NCBI RefSeq assembly: GCF_000424625.1
Contig: NZ_AUKG01000003.1
Span: 248,001-312,000, forward strand
Source: Conexibacter woesei Iso977N
GTDB lineage: Bacteria > Actinomycetota > Thermoleophilia > Solirubrobacterales > Solirubrobacteraceae
DNA length: 64,000 nucleotides
Reading direction: 5' to 3'
The notes under the pieces were generated by a model. That model did not search any database, had not been told where the DNA came from, and was given only the letters and a program-made list of their open reading frames with translations. Positions 18,146-26,917 of the stretch are shown here, piece after piece (position 1 is the first letter of the stretch; each line of letters starts with the position of its first letter). The position numbers and the translations under genes are program-made.

Positions 18146-19885
18146 ATGCGGGCGGACGAGGCGTACCGGGACCGGTCGCCGTTCCAGGGCGCCGAGGATG
18201 AGCCGCTGCTGCAGCGGGCGGTGCCGCTCGCGCGCGACCTGCCGGACTACGACGTCCCGTCCGGCCGCCGGGACCTGCTGGCGGGGCTGACGGTCGCGGC
18301 GCTCGCGCTGCCGTCCGGGATGGCCTACGCGAGCCTCGCCGGGCTGAGCCCGGTCGTCGGGCTCTACGCGCTGCTGCTGCCGGCGATCGCCTACGCGCTG
18401 CTCGGCTCGTCGCGGCAGCTGATCGTCGGGCCGGAGGGGACGCTCGCGGCGCTCGTCGCGGCCGCGGTCCTGCCGCGGGCGGCGGCCGGCTCGGCGCAGG
18501 CGGGCGAGCTGGCGGCGCTGATGGCGCTGCTCGCCGGCCTCTGCTTCCTGCTCGCGCGGCTGGCGAGGCTCGGCTGGCTGGCGGACTACCTCAGCCGCCC
18601 GGTCCTGCTCGGCTACATCCACGGCGTCGCCGTCGTGCTGGTGATCGGGCAGCTCGGCAAGCTGCTGGGGCTGAGCATCGCGGCGGCCGACCCGATCCCG
18701 CAGCTCAGGGAGGTCGTCCAGGAGCTCGGGAGCGCGAGCGGGACGACGATCGCGGTGGCCGCCACGGCGCTGGCGGTCCTGATCGGAGCGAGGCTCTTCG
18801 CGCCGCGCCTGCCCGCGGCGTTGTTGGTGGTGTTGCTGGCGATCGGCGCCTCGGAGCTCCTGAACCTCGGCGACCACGGCGTCGCGCTCGTCGGCTCGGT
18901 CCCGAGTGGGCTGCCGTCGTTCGGGATCCCCAAGCCCGGCTGGGATGACTTCCGTGCGCTCCTGCCCTCGGCGGTCGGCCTGTTCCTCGTCTGCTTCGCC
19001 GACGAGGTCCTGACCGCGCGCTCCTACGCGGGGCGACACCATCAACATGTCGACGCGGGCAAGGAGCTGGTCGCGACCGGCGCGGCCAACATCGCGGCGG
19101 GCCTCACGCAGGGCATGCCGGTCGGCGGCTCGGGCTCGCGGACCGCGGTCAACGACGCGATGGGCGCGCGCTCGCAGGTCAGCGCGATCGTGGCGGCGGG
19201 CGCGGTCCTGGTCGTCGTGCTGTTCCTGACCGGCCCGATCGCCGACCTCCCGAAGGCCGTGCTCGGCGCGGCGATCGTCGTCGCCGCGCTCGGCCTCGTC
19301 GAGCCGCGCGCGTGGGCCGAGCTGTGGCGGACCGACCGCGTCGAGGTCGGGATCGCCGCGATCACGGTGATCGGCGTGATCGCCACCGGCGTCCTGCAGG
19401 CGATCCTGGTCGCCGTCGCGCTGTCGATCGTGGACGTCGTGCGCCGCAGCGCGCGCCCGCACGACGCCGTGCTCGGCTACAGCGACCGTCTCGGCCGCTA
19501 CGCCGACGTCGCGCTGCACCCGGGCGCGAGGGTGACGCCGGGCGTCGTCGTCTACCGCCTCGACGACCGCCTCTTCTTCGCCAACGCGTCCTACGTCAAG
19601 GGTCGGATCCGGGAGGCGCTGCGCGGCGCGCCGACGCCGCCGCAGCTGCTCGTCCTCGACGCCGAGGGCATGACGCACGTGGACGCCGCGGGCGCCGCCG
19701 CGCTGGCCGATCTCGCCGACGCGCTGGCCGCCGAGGGCGTGGCGATCGTCATGGCGCGCGTGAAGGGACCGGTGCGCGAACACCTCGACGGCGCCGGGGT
19801 GACCGCCGCGCTCGGCGGCCCCGCCGCATACCACCCGACCGTACGGGCCGCGACGGCAAGCTCGCGCCCAGCGCCGAACGCATGA
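18146..19885 (+). CDS. SulP-family anion transporter with STAS domain
   Basis: A 579-residue inner-membrane protein. The SulP signature region is present (LLAGLTVAALALPSGMAYASLAGLSPVVGLY), followed by about ten more hydrophobic segments, including QGMPVGGSGSRTAVNDAMGARS. The C-terminal cytoplasmic STAS domain (about 455-560) includes LDDRLFFANASYVKGR and VLDAEGMTHVDAAG. The family moves sulfate, bicarbonate or dicarboxylates; substrate unknown. A hairpin (stem CCCGCGC/GCGCGGG, 18119-18144) ends one base before the ATG and would cover the ribosome site, so translation may be controlled; it could also be a terminator for the upstream gene. Confidence 0.9.
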   Translation: MRADEAYRDRSPFQGAEDEPLLQRAVPLARDLPDYDVPSGRRDLLAGLTVAALALPSGMAYASLAGLSPVVGLYALLLPAIAYALLGSSRQLIVGPEGTLAALVAAAVLPRAAAGSAQAGELAALMALLAGLCFLLARLARLGWLADYLSRPVLLGYIHGVAVVLVIGQLGKLLGLSIAAADPIPQLREVVQELGSASGTTIAVAATALAVLIGARLFAPRLPAALLVVLLAIGASELLNLGDHGVALVGSVPSGLPSFGIPKPGWDDFRALLPSAVGLFLVCFADEVLTARSYAGRHHQHVDAGKELVATGAANIAAGLTQGMPVGGSGSRTAVNDAMGARSQVSAIVAAGAVLVVVLFLTGPIADLPKAVLGAAIVVAALGLVEPRAWAELWRTDRVEVGIAAITVIGVIATGVLQAILVAVALSIVDVVRRSARPHDAVLGYSDRLGRYADVALHPGARVTPGVVVYRLDDRLFFANASYVKGRIREALRGAPTPPQLLVLDAEGMTHVDAAGAAALADLADALAAEGVAIVMARVKGPVREHLDGAGVTAALGGPAAYHPTVRAATASSRPAPNA

Positions 19886-19924
19886 GCGCGTCACACTTGG
19901 GTAGACGCACGCGTTGGGATCCAC

Positions 19925-22075
19925 GTGGCGACCCAGGAGCTGGATACGACAGAGCAGCAGCGGATCGCGCGGGAATCCGACCCCGTGCGCGACGCGCTGC
20001 CCTGGATCCCGGCGGCGCTGCGCAAGCAGCAGCGCTGGCGCCCGGAGATCCAGGCGCTGCGGGCGCTCGCCGTCACGCTGGTGATCGCGTCGCACATCTG
20101 GCCGGGCCTGGTGCCCGGCGGCTTCGTCGGGGTCGACGTCTTCTTCGCCGTCTCGGGCTTCCTGATCACCTCGCTGCTGGTCGAGGAGATCGTCGAGGAG
20201 GGGCGGATCTCGCTGGCCGGCTTCTGGGCCAGGCGCGCGCGCCGGATCCTGCCCGCCGCGCTCGCGACGCTGCTGGTCACCGCGATCGCGACGATGATCG
20301 TGGTGCCGTCGCACCGCTGGGACACGTTCCTGACCGAGATCGCGGCGAGCGCCGCGTACGTCGAGAACTGGCAGCTCGCCCACTCCGCCGTCGACTACTT
20401 CGCCAGGAGCGACGGCGTCTCGCCGGTCCAGCACTACTGGTCGCTGTCGGTCGAGGAGCAGTTCTACCTCGTCTGGCCGCTGTTGCTGACCGGCGCGGTG
20501 CTGCTGACGAGGGGCCGGACGCCGAGGGCGCGGATCACCGCGCTGACGGTGACGATGGGGACGCTGACCGCGGTCAGCCTGTGGTGGTCGATCTTCCACA
20601 CGCCGCACGACCCGGAGGCCGCGTACTTCGTCACGCCGACGCGCGCGTGGGAGTTCGGGCTCGGCGGGGTCCTCGCGCTGTTGCCCCAGCGCCACATCGT
20701 CCCGCCGTTCGCGCGCGCGTTGTTGTCGTGGTTGGGCTTCGCCGCGATCCTGACCGCGGCGTTCGCCTACGGGCCGGACACGATCTTCCCGGGCGTCGCG
20801 GCGCTGCTGCCGATCCTCGGCACGCTGGCCGTGATCCGGGCGGGCGCGCCCGCGGTGCGCGGCGCGCCGACGCGGCTGCTGGCGTGGGGGCCGGTCCAGA
20901 AGACCGGCGACCTGTCGTACTCGCTCTACCTGTGGCACTGGCCGTTGTTGGTGTTGATCCCGTACGTGGTGCACCTGCCCGACGGCGTCTTCCAGGCGGT
21001 CGTGCTGGAGCTGACCGTGCTGCTGGCGTGGCTGTCCAAGCGCTGGATCGAGGACCCGGTGCGCAGCATGCACGGGCTCGCGCGGCGGCCGCGGCGCACG
21101 CTCGCGCTCGCGGGGTTCGCGACGGTGTTGGTGTTGATGGTCCCGGCGGCAGGCGCGCTGCAGGTCGACCACCAGCTGCACCAGGACCGGGCCGAGACGC
21201 GCGCGCTGGTCGGCGAGCACCCGCGCTGCTTCGGCGCCGCGGCGCGGCCGCCGGGCGGCGCGCTCTGCAACAACCCTGACCTGGCCGGCAAGGTCGTGCC
21301 GTCGCCGGTCGAGGCCGCCGCCGCGGCCAACACGCCGTGCCAGGTCACCGAGTCGCTCGGCCGCGTGCGTGCGTGCGCCTTCGGCGTCCCGGCGGCGAGC
21401 GCGCGCGAGAGCGTCGCGGTCGTCGGCGACTCGCACGCGTCGCACTGGCGCGCGGCGTTCGACTACGTCGCCAAGGCGCGCGGCTGGCACGGCTTCTCGG
21501 TCACGCACACGGGCTGCCCGTTCACGGCCGCGGTCGCCAAGCTGCCCGAGCCGCAGCGCTCGCAGTGCGTGCAGTGGAACCGGGACACGGTCCGCTGGTT
21601 CGCCAAGCACCCGGAGGTCCACCGCGTGTTCGTCGCCGGGCACACCGGCGGCGCGATCGTGGGGGCGAGGGGCGCGGCCGCGCGGTTCGCCGCGCAGCTC
21701 AAGGGCTACCGCGACGCCTGGGCGTCGCTGCCCGCGACGGTCACGCAGGTCGTCGTCCTCCGCGACACGCCGAAGATGCGCAGCGCGACGCTGGACTGCG
21801 TGCAGCAGGCGATGAACGGCGCGCAGGACCCGGCGCGCACGTGCGCGGTCCCGCGCGCGCTGGCGCTGGAGCCCGACCCCGCGGTGGCGGCCGCCAACGG
21901 TCCGGGCGCGCGGCGTCCCGTCGCCGTCGTCGACCTCACCAGCACGCTGTGCGACCGGGCCAGCTGCTATCCCGTGGTCGGCGGAGCGCTCACGTTCAAG
22001 GACGTCGATCACCTCACGACCGTGTTCGCGGCGACGCTCGGCCCGTACCTGCAAGCTGCCGTACAACGCCTCTAA
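19925..22075 (+). CDS. Membrane acyltransferase with C-terminal SGNH domain (OafA-like)
   Basis: Transfers acyl (usually acetyl) groups to surface polysaccharide. The 716-residue protein has an acyltransferase-3 membrane domain: EIQALRALAV, ASHIWPG with the catalytic His, VFFAVSGFLITSLL, HYWSLSVEEQFYLVWP and YSLYLWHWPLL, with about ten membrane helices. From about residue 420 the chain is extracytoplasmic and carries an SGNH hydrolase-like domain: VVGDSHASHW (about 500) and DVDHLT (about 694). GTG start. It stands 39 bases after the SulP gene. The next gene encodes a separate SGNH enzyme, so the two probably act on the same envelope glycan. Confidence 0.9.
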   Translation: MATQELDTTEQQRIARESDPVRDALPWIPAALRKQQRWRPEIQALRALAVTLVIASHIWPGLVPGGFVGVDVFFAVSGFLITSLLVEEIVEEGRISLAGFWARRARRILPAALATLLVTAIATMIVVPSHRWDTFLTEIAASAAYVENWQLAHSAVDYFARSDGVSPVQHYWSLSVEEQFYLVWPLLLTGAVLLTRGRTPRARITALTVTMGTLTAVSLWWSIFHTPHDPEAAYFVTPTRAWEFGLGGVLALLPQRHIVPPFARALLSWLGFAAILTAAFAYGPDTIFPGVAALLPILGTLAVIRAGAPAVRGAPTRLLAWGPVQKTGDLSYSLYLWHWPLLVLIPYVVHLPDGVFQAVVLELTVLLAWLSKRWIEDPVRSMHGLARRPRRTLALAGFATVLVLMVPAAGALQVDHQLHQDRAETRALVGEHPRCFGAAARPPGGALCNNPDLAGKVVPSPVEAAAAANTPCQVTESLGRVRACAFGVPAASARESVAVVGDSHASHWRAAFDYVAKARGWHGFSVTHTGCPFTAAVAKLPEPQRSQCVQWNRDTVRWFAKHPEVHRVFVAGHTGGAIVGARGAAARFAAQLKGYRDAWASLPATVTQVVVLRDTPKMRSATLDCVQQAMNGAQDPARTCAVPRALALEPDPAVAAANGPGARRPVAVVDLTSTLCDRASCYPVVGGALTFKDVDHLTTVFAATLGPYLQAAVQRL

Positions 22076-22108
22076 ACGACCTTCGCGCCGCTGCCGATAG
22101 GCCCCTCG

Positions 22109-22801
22109 ATGCCCCTCCCGCTCCGCCTGCCGGCGGCGTTGTTCGCCGCCGCGCTCCTGGTCCTGCTGCTGCTCGCGCCCTCCCGCGCGGTCGCGCGCGT
22201 CACGCCCGCCGACGCGTCGGCCGACGTGCTCGTGCTCGGCGACTCGCTCGGCGTCGGCCTGCGGCCGTCGCTCGCCGGCCTGCTCGGCGACACGAAGATC
22301 GCGTGGGACGTGAGGTCCGGGCGCACGACGCCGCAGGGCCTGACCGCGCTGCGCAGCGCGATGAGGATCGTGCATCCCAAGACCGTGATCGTGTCGCTGG
22401 GCACCAACGACGGGCCCAACGGCGCGACGTTCGCCACCCGGATCGCGAAGGTGCTGCGCGACATCGGGCCCAACGCGTGCGTCGTCTGGGCCGACATCTA
22501 CCGCCCGGCGCGCAAGGGCCCGTACGCGGCGCTGAACACGACGCTGGCCTACGAGGCCCAGCACGTCAGGCGCCTGCACCTCGTGCCGTGGCTGGCGGCG
22601 GTCAGCGCCCAGAAGGTCACGCTCCCGGACGGGCTGCACCCGGACCCGACCGGCTTCGAGTACCGCGCGCAGCTGATCGCCGACGCGGTCCACAAGAGCT
22701 GCGAGTTCCCGGTCCCGACCGTCGGCGGCGGGACGGATGGCGCGCCGAGCGGCGGGAGCACGGCCACCGGCACCGGCGGCACCACCGCGCCCGACGCCTA
22801 G
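22109..22801 (+). CDS. Secreted SGNH/GDSL-family hydrolase
   Basis: A 230-residue exported esterase-like protein. An N-terminal signal peptide (LRLPAALFAAALLVLLLLAP) is followed by block I LVLGDSLGVGLRP with the nucleophile Ser, block III SLGTNDGPNG and block V LPDGLHPDPTGF with the Asp-His pair. The C-terminal 30 residues are Gly/Thr/Ser-rich. It lies 33 bases after the acyltransferase-SGNH gene on the same strand, which suggests removal or transfer of acyl groups on the same cell-surface polymer. The substrate is not identifiable. Confidence 0.85.
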   Translation: MPLPLRLPAALFAAALLVLLLLAPSRAVARVTPADASADVLVLGDSLGVGLRPSLAGLLGDTKIAWDVRSGRTTPQGLTALRSAMRIVHPKTVIVSLGTNDGPNGATFATRIAKVLRDIGPNACVVWADIYRPARKGPYAALNTTLAYEAQHVRRLHLVPWLAAVSAQKVTLPDGLHPDPTGFEYRAQLIADAVHKSCEFPVPTVGGGTDGAPSGGSTATGTGGTTAPDA

Positions 22802-22857
22802 CGTCTAGTACGTCCGGTCAAGAACACGGCGCGGCGGCCGAGGACCGGGGGAAGCGG

Positions 22858-24468
22858 ATGGGCTACGCCACCCCTGAACAGACCGCCGCGTGGGCTGCGC
22901 TCGACGCCGCCCGTGCGAGCTACCACGAGGATCCGGCCGGTGCGATGAGCGCCGCGCTGCGGGCCGAGCGGGTCGCGGCCGAGGCCGGCGATCCCGCGCT
23001 GCGCGGGCGTGCGCTGGCGCTGCAGACGTTCGTCACGATCCACGGCGGCGGGCTGCGCGCCGGGTTCCCGCTCGCGGCGGCCGCCGAGGTCGCCGCCGAG
23101 GCGGCGGGCCATCCGGTCACGACCGTCGAGGTCGCAGCGATGGGCGCGCACCTCGCGTTCTTCTCCGGCTCCTACCGGGAGGCGCTGCGCCAGGCCGAGC
23201 GCTGCGTCGCGGTCGCCGACGCGCACGGCGACACGACCCTGCGGATCTTCGCCCGGCGCCAGTCGTGCATGGTCTTCGGCAACCTCGACGCGCCCGAGTG
23301 GCCGGGGCGCCTCGACGAGCTGCTCGCGCTGACGATGGGCGCGGGCGACCGCTGGGAGGAGGCGATCTCCCGCAACGACCTCGCGCACATGCGCAACCTC
23401 AACGGCGACAACGCGGGCGCGATGGCCGAGATCGCGCGCGGGATCGCGGTCGCCGAGACGCTCGCGCCGCGCAACCGCTTCGCGCTCGGCGTGCTGCGCT
23501 GCACGCGCGCCGACATCCACCTCGCGGGCGACCGCGTGCCCGAGGCGCTGGCCGACGCGCGCGCCGCGCTGGCGCACCTCAGCGACGGCCGGGAACCCAA
23601 CCCCTACATCTACGGCATGAGCGTCTGCGTCGAGGTCCGGGCGCTGCTGGCGATGGGCGCGATGGACGAGGCGACCGCCGCGGGCCGCGCGGGTGTCGCG
23701 CGCCTGCACCGGACGGTCCCGCAGATCCGCGCGATGATCCTCCAGGACATCGCGGCCGCGCTGCGCGCCGGCGGCCGCGCCGAGGAGGCCTACGACGCGC
23801 TCGCCGACGCCGCCGAGCTGGAGCGCCTCGCGTTCCGGGAGCTGACCGAGCTGCAGCGCGACTTCGAGCGCGCCGTCGCCGAGCACGGCGTCGCGCGGGC
23901 CAAGAACGAGGAGCTGGAGCGCACGGTCGCCCAGCTCGCCGAGGCCCACCGCGAGCTCGAGCAGCTCCAGGCGCGGCTGCGCGAGCAGGCCGAGCGCGAC
24001 TGGCTGACCGGCCTCTTCAACCGCCGCTACCTCGCGGGCGTGCTCGAGGCCGCCGACGCACGGACCGGGGGCGAGCTGCTCTCGGTCGCCGCGCTCGACC
24101 TCGACCACTTCAAGGCGATCAACGACCGCTTCGGCCACGAGGTCGGCGACCGCGTGCTCGCGCGCGCCGCCGAGCTCCTCCAGCAACACGTCCGCGCCGG
24201 CGACGTCGTCGCCCGCACCGGCGGCGAGGAGTTCGTGGTGGTCATGCCCGGCGCCGACGAGCGCGACGCGGTCGCGTGCGCCGAGCGCCTGCGCGCGGCG
24301 ATCGCCTCCGACGACTGGGCGCAGATCGCGCCCGGCCTGGCGATCACCGCGTCGATCGGCGTGGTGTCGGCGGCGGCGACCAGGAGCGACGACGTGATCC
24401 GCGCCGCCGACCGGCGCCTCTACGCGGCCAAGGAAGCGGGCCGCAACCGCGTCGTCACGACGGGCTGA
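22858..24468 (+). CDS. Diguanylate cyclase with TPR-like sensor region
   Basis: Makes cyclic di-GMP from two GTP. The 536-residue soluble protein has about 330 residues of helical TPR-like repeats (for example MGAHLAFFSGSYREALRQAE). A coiled coil follows (about 340-385, ELERTVAQLAEAHRELEQLQ), then the GGDEF domain. The active loop reads GGEEF (about 456), with the product-inhibition I-site RAGD five residues before it; LDLDHFKAINDRFGH binds metal and nucleotide. No membrane segment, so the signal is cytoplasmic or a partner protein. The 3' end overlaps the convergent aldolase gene by 14 bases. Confidence 0.92.
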   Translation: MGYATPEQTAAWAALDAARASYHEDPAGAMSAALRAERVAAEAGDPALRGRALALQTFVTIHGGGLRAGFPLAAAAEVAAEAAGHPVTTVEVAAMGAHLAFFSGSYREALRQAERCVAVADAHGDTTLRIFARRQSCMVFGNLDAPEWPGRLDELLALTMGAGDRWEEAISRNDLAHMRNLNGDNAGAMAEIARGIAVAETLAPRNRFALGVLRCTRADIHLAGDRVPEALADARAALAHLSDGREPNPYIYGMSVCVEVRALLAMGAMDEATAAGRAGVARLHRTVPQIRAMILQDIAAALRAGGRAEEAYDALADAAELERLAFRELTELQRDFERAVAEHGVARAKNEELERTVAQLAEAHRELEQLQARLREQAERDWLTGLFNRRYLAGVLEAADARTGGELLSVAALDLDHFKAINDRFGHEVGDRVLARAAELLQQHVRAGDVVARTGGEEFVVVMPGADERDAVACAERLRAAIASDDWAQIAPGLAITASIGVVSAAATRSDDVIRAADRRLYAAKEAGRNRVVTTG

Positions 24469-25294
24469 CGGCCGCCAGCGTCTCGGACACGACGTGCGTC
24501 ATCGCGGAGCGCCCCGGCCCGAGGTACTTGCGCGCGTCGACCAGCGTGGGGTTGCCCGCCAGCGCCGCGCGCACCGCCGCGGTCTGGGCGACGTTGAGCC
24601 GCGTGCCGACGTTGACCTTCGTGATCCCGGCCTCAACCGCGCGGCGGATGACGGCGTCCGGGACCCCGGAGGAGCCGTGCAGGACCAGCGGCGCGCCCGC
24701 GCTCGCGCGCAGCTCGGCGATCCGGGTCAGGTCCAGCGCCGCGGTGCGCTCGACCATCGCGTGCGACGTGCCGACCGCGACGGCGAGGCCGTCGCAGCCG
24801 GTCGCCGCGACGTACGCGCGCGCCTGCTCGGGGTCGGTCGCGGCGCCGATCGTGTGGTCGCCGTCCTTGCCGCCGACCGCGCCCAGCTCGGCCTCGAACC
24901 ACAGGCCCTGCGCGTGGGCGATCTCCCGCGCCTCGCGGGTTGCGGCGATGTTGTCGTCGAACTCCAGGTCCGACGCGTCGAACATGACCCCGGTGACGCC
25001 CCAGGCCGCGGCGTTGTGCAGCAGCTCCGGGTCCTCGACGTGGTCGAGGTGCAGCGCGATCGGGACGTCGGCCGCGTCGGCCAGCGCCGCGACCGCGGCG
25101 GTCAGCGGGCGCAGCGCGCCACGTCGGAACTTCACCGCGTTCTGCGAGATCTGGACGATCGCGGCGGAGCGCGCGGCGCTGGCGCCGTCCACGATCGCCT
25201 CGGCCTGCTCCAGCGTGACGGCGTTGAACGCCGCGACGCCGGTCCCGGCCGCGTAGGCGGCGTCGATCAGCTCACGGGTGGTGGCGAGCGGCAT
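24455..25294 (-). CDS. Class II ketose-bisphosphate (fructose-bisphosphate) aldolase
   Basis: Zinc-dependent aldol cleavage of a ketose bisphosphate. The 279-residue barrel shows HLDHVEDPEL with Zn-binding His, then FEAELGAVGGKDGD, LAVAVGTSHAMV and LVLHGSSGVPDAVI followed by GITKVNVGTRL. This is the short FbaA/GatY/KbaY group; I cannot separate fructose from tagatose or inositol-pathway substrates. Last gene of the edd-eda-ROK kinase-aldolase operon, 15 bases after the kinase. With edd and eda it would let the cell run Entner-Doudoroff and glycolytic or gluconeogenic steps from one transcript. Confidence 0.88.
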   Translation of the reverse strand: MPLATTRELIDAAYAAGTGVAAFNAVTLEQAEAIVDGASAARSAAIVQISQNAVKFRRGALRPLTAAVAALADAADVPIALHLDHVEDPELLHNAAAWGVTGVMFDASDLEFDDNIAATREAREIAHAQGLWFEAELGAVGGKDGDHTIGAATDPEQARAYVAATGCDGLAVAVGTSHAMVERTAALDLTRIAELRASAGAPLVLHGSSGVPDAVIRRAVEAGITKVNVGTRLNVAQTAAVRAALAGNPTLVDARKYLGPGRSAMTHVVSETLAAVSPS

Positions 25295-25309
25295 GGTGTC
25301 GTCCTTGGT

Positions 25310-26242
25310 TCAGGAATGCTCGCGGACGAGCGGGAGGCAGCCGATCAGGCCGTTGTCGGCGCCGAGCGCGGCGGGGAGGACGTGGACGTCCTGCCGGGCG
25401 CGGGCCAAGGCGTAGTCGTTGATCGCCGTGCGTGCGGGGGCGAGCAGGCGCTCGCCCTCGGCGTGCGCGACCGCGCCGCCGACGACGATCGCCGAGGGGT
25501 CGAAGGCGTTGACGAGGCCGACGGCGAACTGCGCGAACGCGGCGCGGGCGTTGTCCATGACCTTGGTCGCCTCGGGATGGCCGGCCGCGGCCGCGGCGAG
25601 CAGGTCGCGGGCGTCGTCGCCGAGTTGCAGGCGTTGCGCCTGGCGCGCGAGCGCGGTGCCGGAGACGATCGCCTCGATGCAGCCGTGCAGGCCGCAGCCG
25701 CACGGCGGGCCGCTGAGGTCGACCGGCATGTGGCCGAGCTCGCCGCCGAAGCCGTGGGCGCCGGTGAGCAGGTGGCCGTCGCTGACGACCGCGCCGCCGA
25801 TCCCGGAGGAGACGGTCAGGTAGATGAAGTCCTCGCGGCCGCGGGCGGCGCCGTAGAAGCGCTCGCCGAGCGCGGCGACGTTGGTGTCGCGTCCCACCGT
25901 GGTTGGCAGGTTGTGGTGGTTGCTCAGCGCGGGCCCGAGCGGCAGGTCGCGCCAGCCGTCGCCGAGGTTCGGCGGGCGGCCGGCCAGCGTGCCGGTGCGC
26001 GCGTCGATCGGGCCCATCGCGGCGACGCCGATCGCCGTCGGCTGCGGCGCGGTCGGGGCACGGGAGGCGAGCAGCGCGTCGGTCGCGGCGAACAGCGGCG
26101 CGAGGATCTCGTCGGCCGTGCCGTCGCGCGGCGTCGGGAGCTGCGCCTTGCCGTGGAGGTTGCCGCGGCCGTCGGCGAGCGCCGTCCGGATCCAGGTCGC
26201 GCCGATGTCGACGGCGACGATCAGCGTGGGGGCGGCGGGCAC
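25310..26242 (-). CDS. ROK-family sugar kinase (probable glucokinase)
   Basis: A 310-residue ATP-dependent hexose kinase. The phosphate-binding N-terminus is [14 protein letters not shown]. Other family blocks are [11 protein letters not shown], the ATP-binding [11 protein letters not shown], the sugar-binding GGELGHMPV and the zinc loop [10 protein letters not shown] (about 180-187). There is no N-terminal helix-turn-helix, so it is an enzyme, not a ROK repressor. It lies ten bases after eda. It probably makes glucose 6-phosphate to feed the Entner-Doudoroff enzymes of the same operon. Confidence 0.9.
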   Translation of the reverse strand: MPAAPTLIVAVDIGATWIRTALADGRGNLHGKAQLPTPRDGTADEILAPLFAATDALLASRAPTAPQPTAIGVAAMGPIDARTGTLAGRPPNLGDGWRDLPLGPALSNHHNLPTTVGRDTNVAALGERFYGAARGREDFIYLTVSSGIGGAVVSDGHLLTGAHGFGGELGHMPVDLSGPPCGCGLHGCIEAIVSGTALARQAQRLQLGDDARDLLAAAAAGHPEATKVMDNARAAFAQFAVGLVNAFDPSAIVVGGAVAHAEGERLLAPARTAINDYALARARQDVHVLPAALGADNGLIGCLPLVREHS

Positions 26243-26252
26243 GCTTGGGAGT

Positions 26253-26885
26253 CTAGGTGCGGCGCAGCGCGGCGGCGGTGCGGGCGAAGTCCTCGACCGC
26301 CGTCCAATCCTGCGCGGTGACCGCGGCCGGCGGCGTGACCCAGGAGCCGCCGACGCAGGCGACGTTGGGCAGCGCGAGGTACTCGCCGGCGTTGTGGAGG
26401 CCGATCCCGCCGGTCGGGCAGAAGCGGAGCTCGGGGAAGACGGCCCCGAGCTGCTTGATCGCCGCGGTGCCGCCGTTGAGCTCGGCGGGGAAGAACTTCG
26501 CGGTCGTGATCCCGCGCTCGCGCAGCGCGACGAGGTCGGAGGCGGTGGCGGTCCCGGCGAGGAAGGGGAGCCCGCTGGCCTGCAGCGCGTCGAGCAGGCG
26601 CGGCGTCTGGCCCGGGGCGACGAGGAAGCGCGCGCCCGCGGCCTGCGCGGCGTCGGCCTGGGCGGAGGTGGTCACGGTCCCGGCGCCGATGACGGCTTCC
26701 GGTACATGTTGGGCGATGTTGTTGATGGCCTCGAGCGCGGCGGGGGTGCGCAGGACGAGCTCGATCAGGCGCAGGCCGCCGGCGACGAGCGCCCGAGCGA
26801 GCGGCACCGCGTCGTCGGGGTCGTCGATCACCACGACCGGGAGAACCGGCGCGAGGTCGAGCAGGGCGTCTGCGTCCTGGGGCAC
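26253..26885 (-). CDS. eda: KDPG/KHG aldolase
   Basis: Splits 2-keto-3-deoxy-6-phosphogluconate into pyruvate and glyceraldehyde 3-phosphate. The 210-residue protein has [35 protein letters not shown] with the catalytic Glu, [14 protein letters not shown] with the Schiff-base Lys, and [10 protein letters not shown] at 26885 gives the family-typical N-terminus [14 protein letters not shown] second GTG at 26903 would add six residues. It follows edd closely and probably depends on its translation. Confidence 0.92.
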   Translation of the reverse strand: MPQDADALLDLAPVLPVVVIDDPDDAVPLARALVAGGLRLIELVLRTPAALEAINNIAQHVPEAVIGAGTVTTSAQADAAQAAGARFLVAPGQTPRLLDALQASGLPFLAGTATASDLVALRERGITTAKFFPAELNGGTAAIKQLGAVFPELRFCPTGGIGLHNAGEYLALPNVACVGGSWVTPPAAVTAQDWTAVEDFARTAAALRRT

Positions 26886-26917
26886 CGCCGCAGCATGCCG
26901 CACCTGCGTGCCCGGGG

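Noticed and set aside
18116-22693. 1525-residue open frame on the minus strand
   Set aside because: Antisense to the SulP, acyltransferase and SGNH genes, which show clear motifs; the product has shadow composition.
25310-26242. ROK protein as a transcriptional repressor
   Set aside because: It lacks the N-terminal helix-turn-helix of ROK repressors and has the zinc loop and ATP motif of the kinases.
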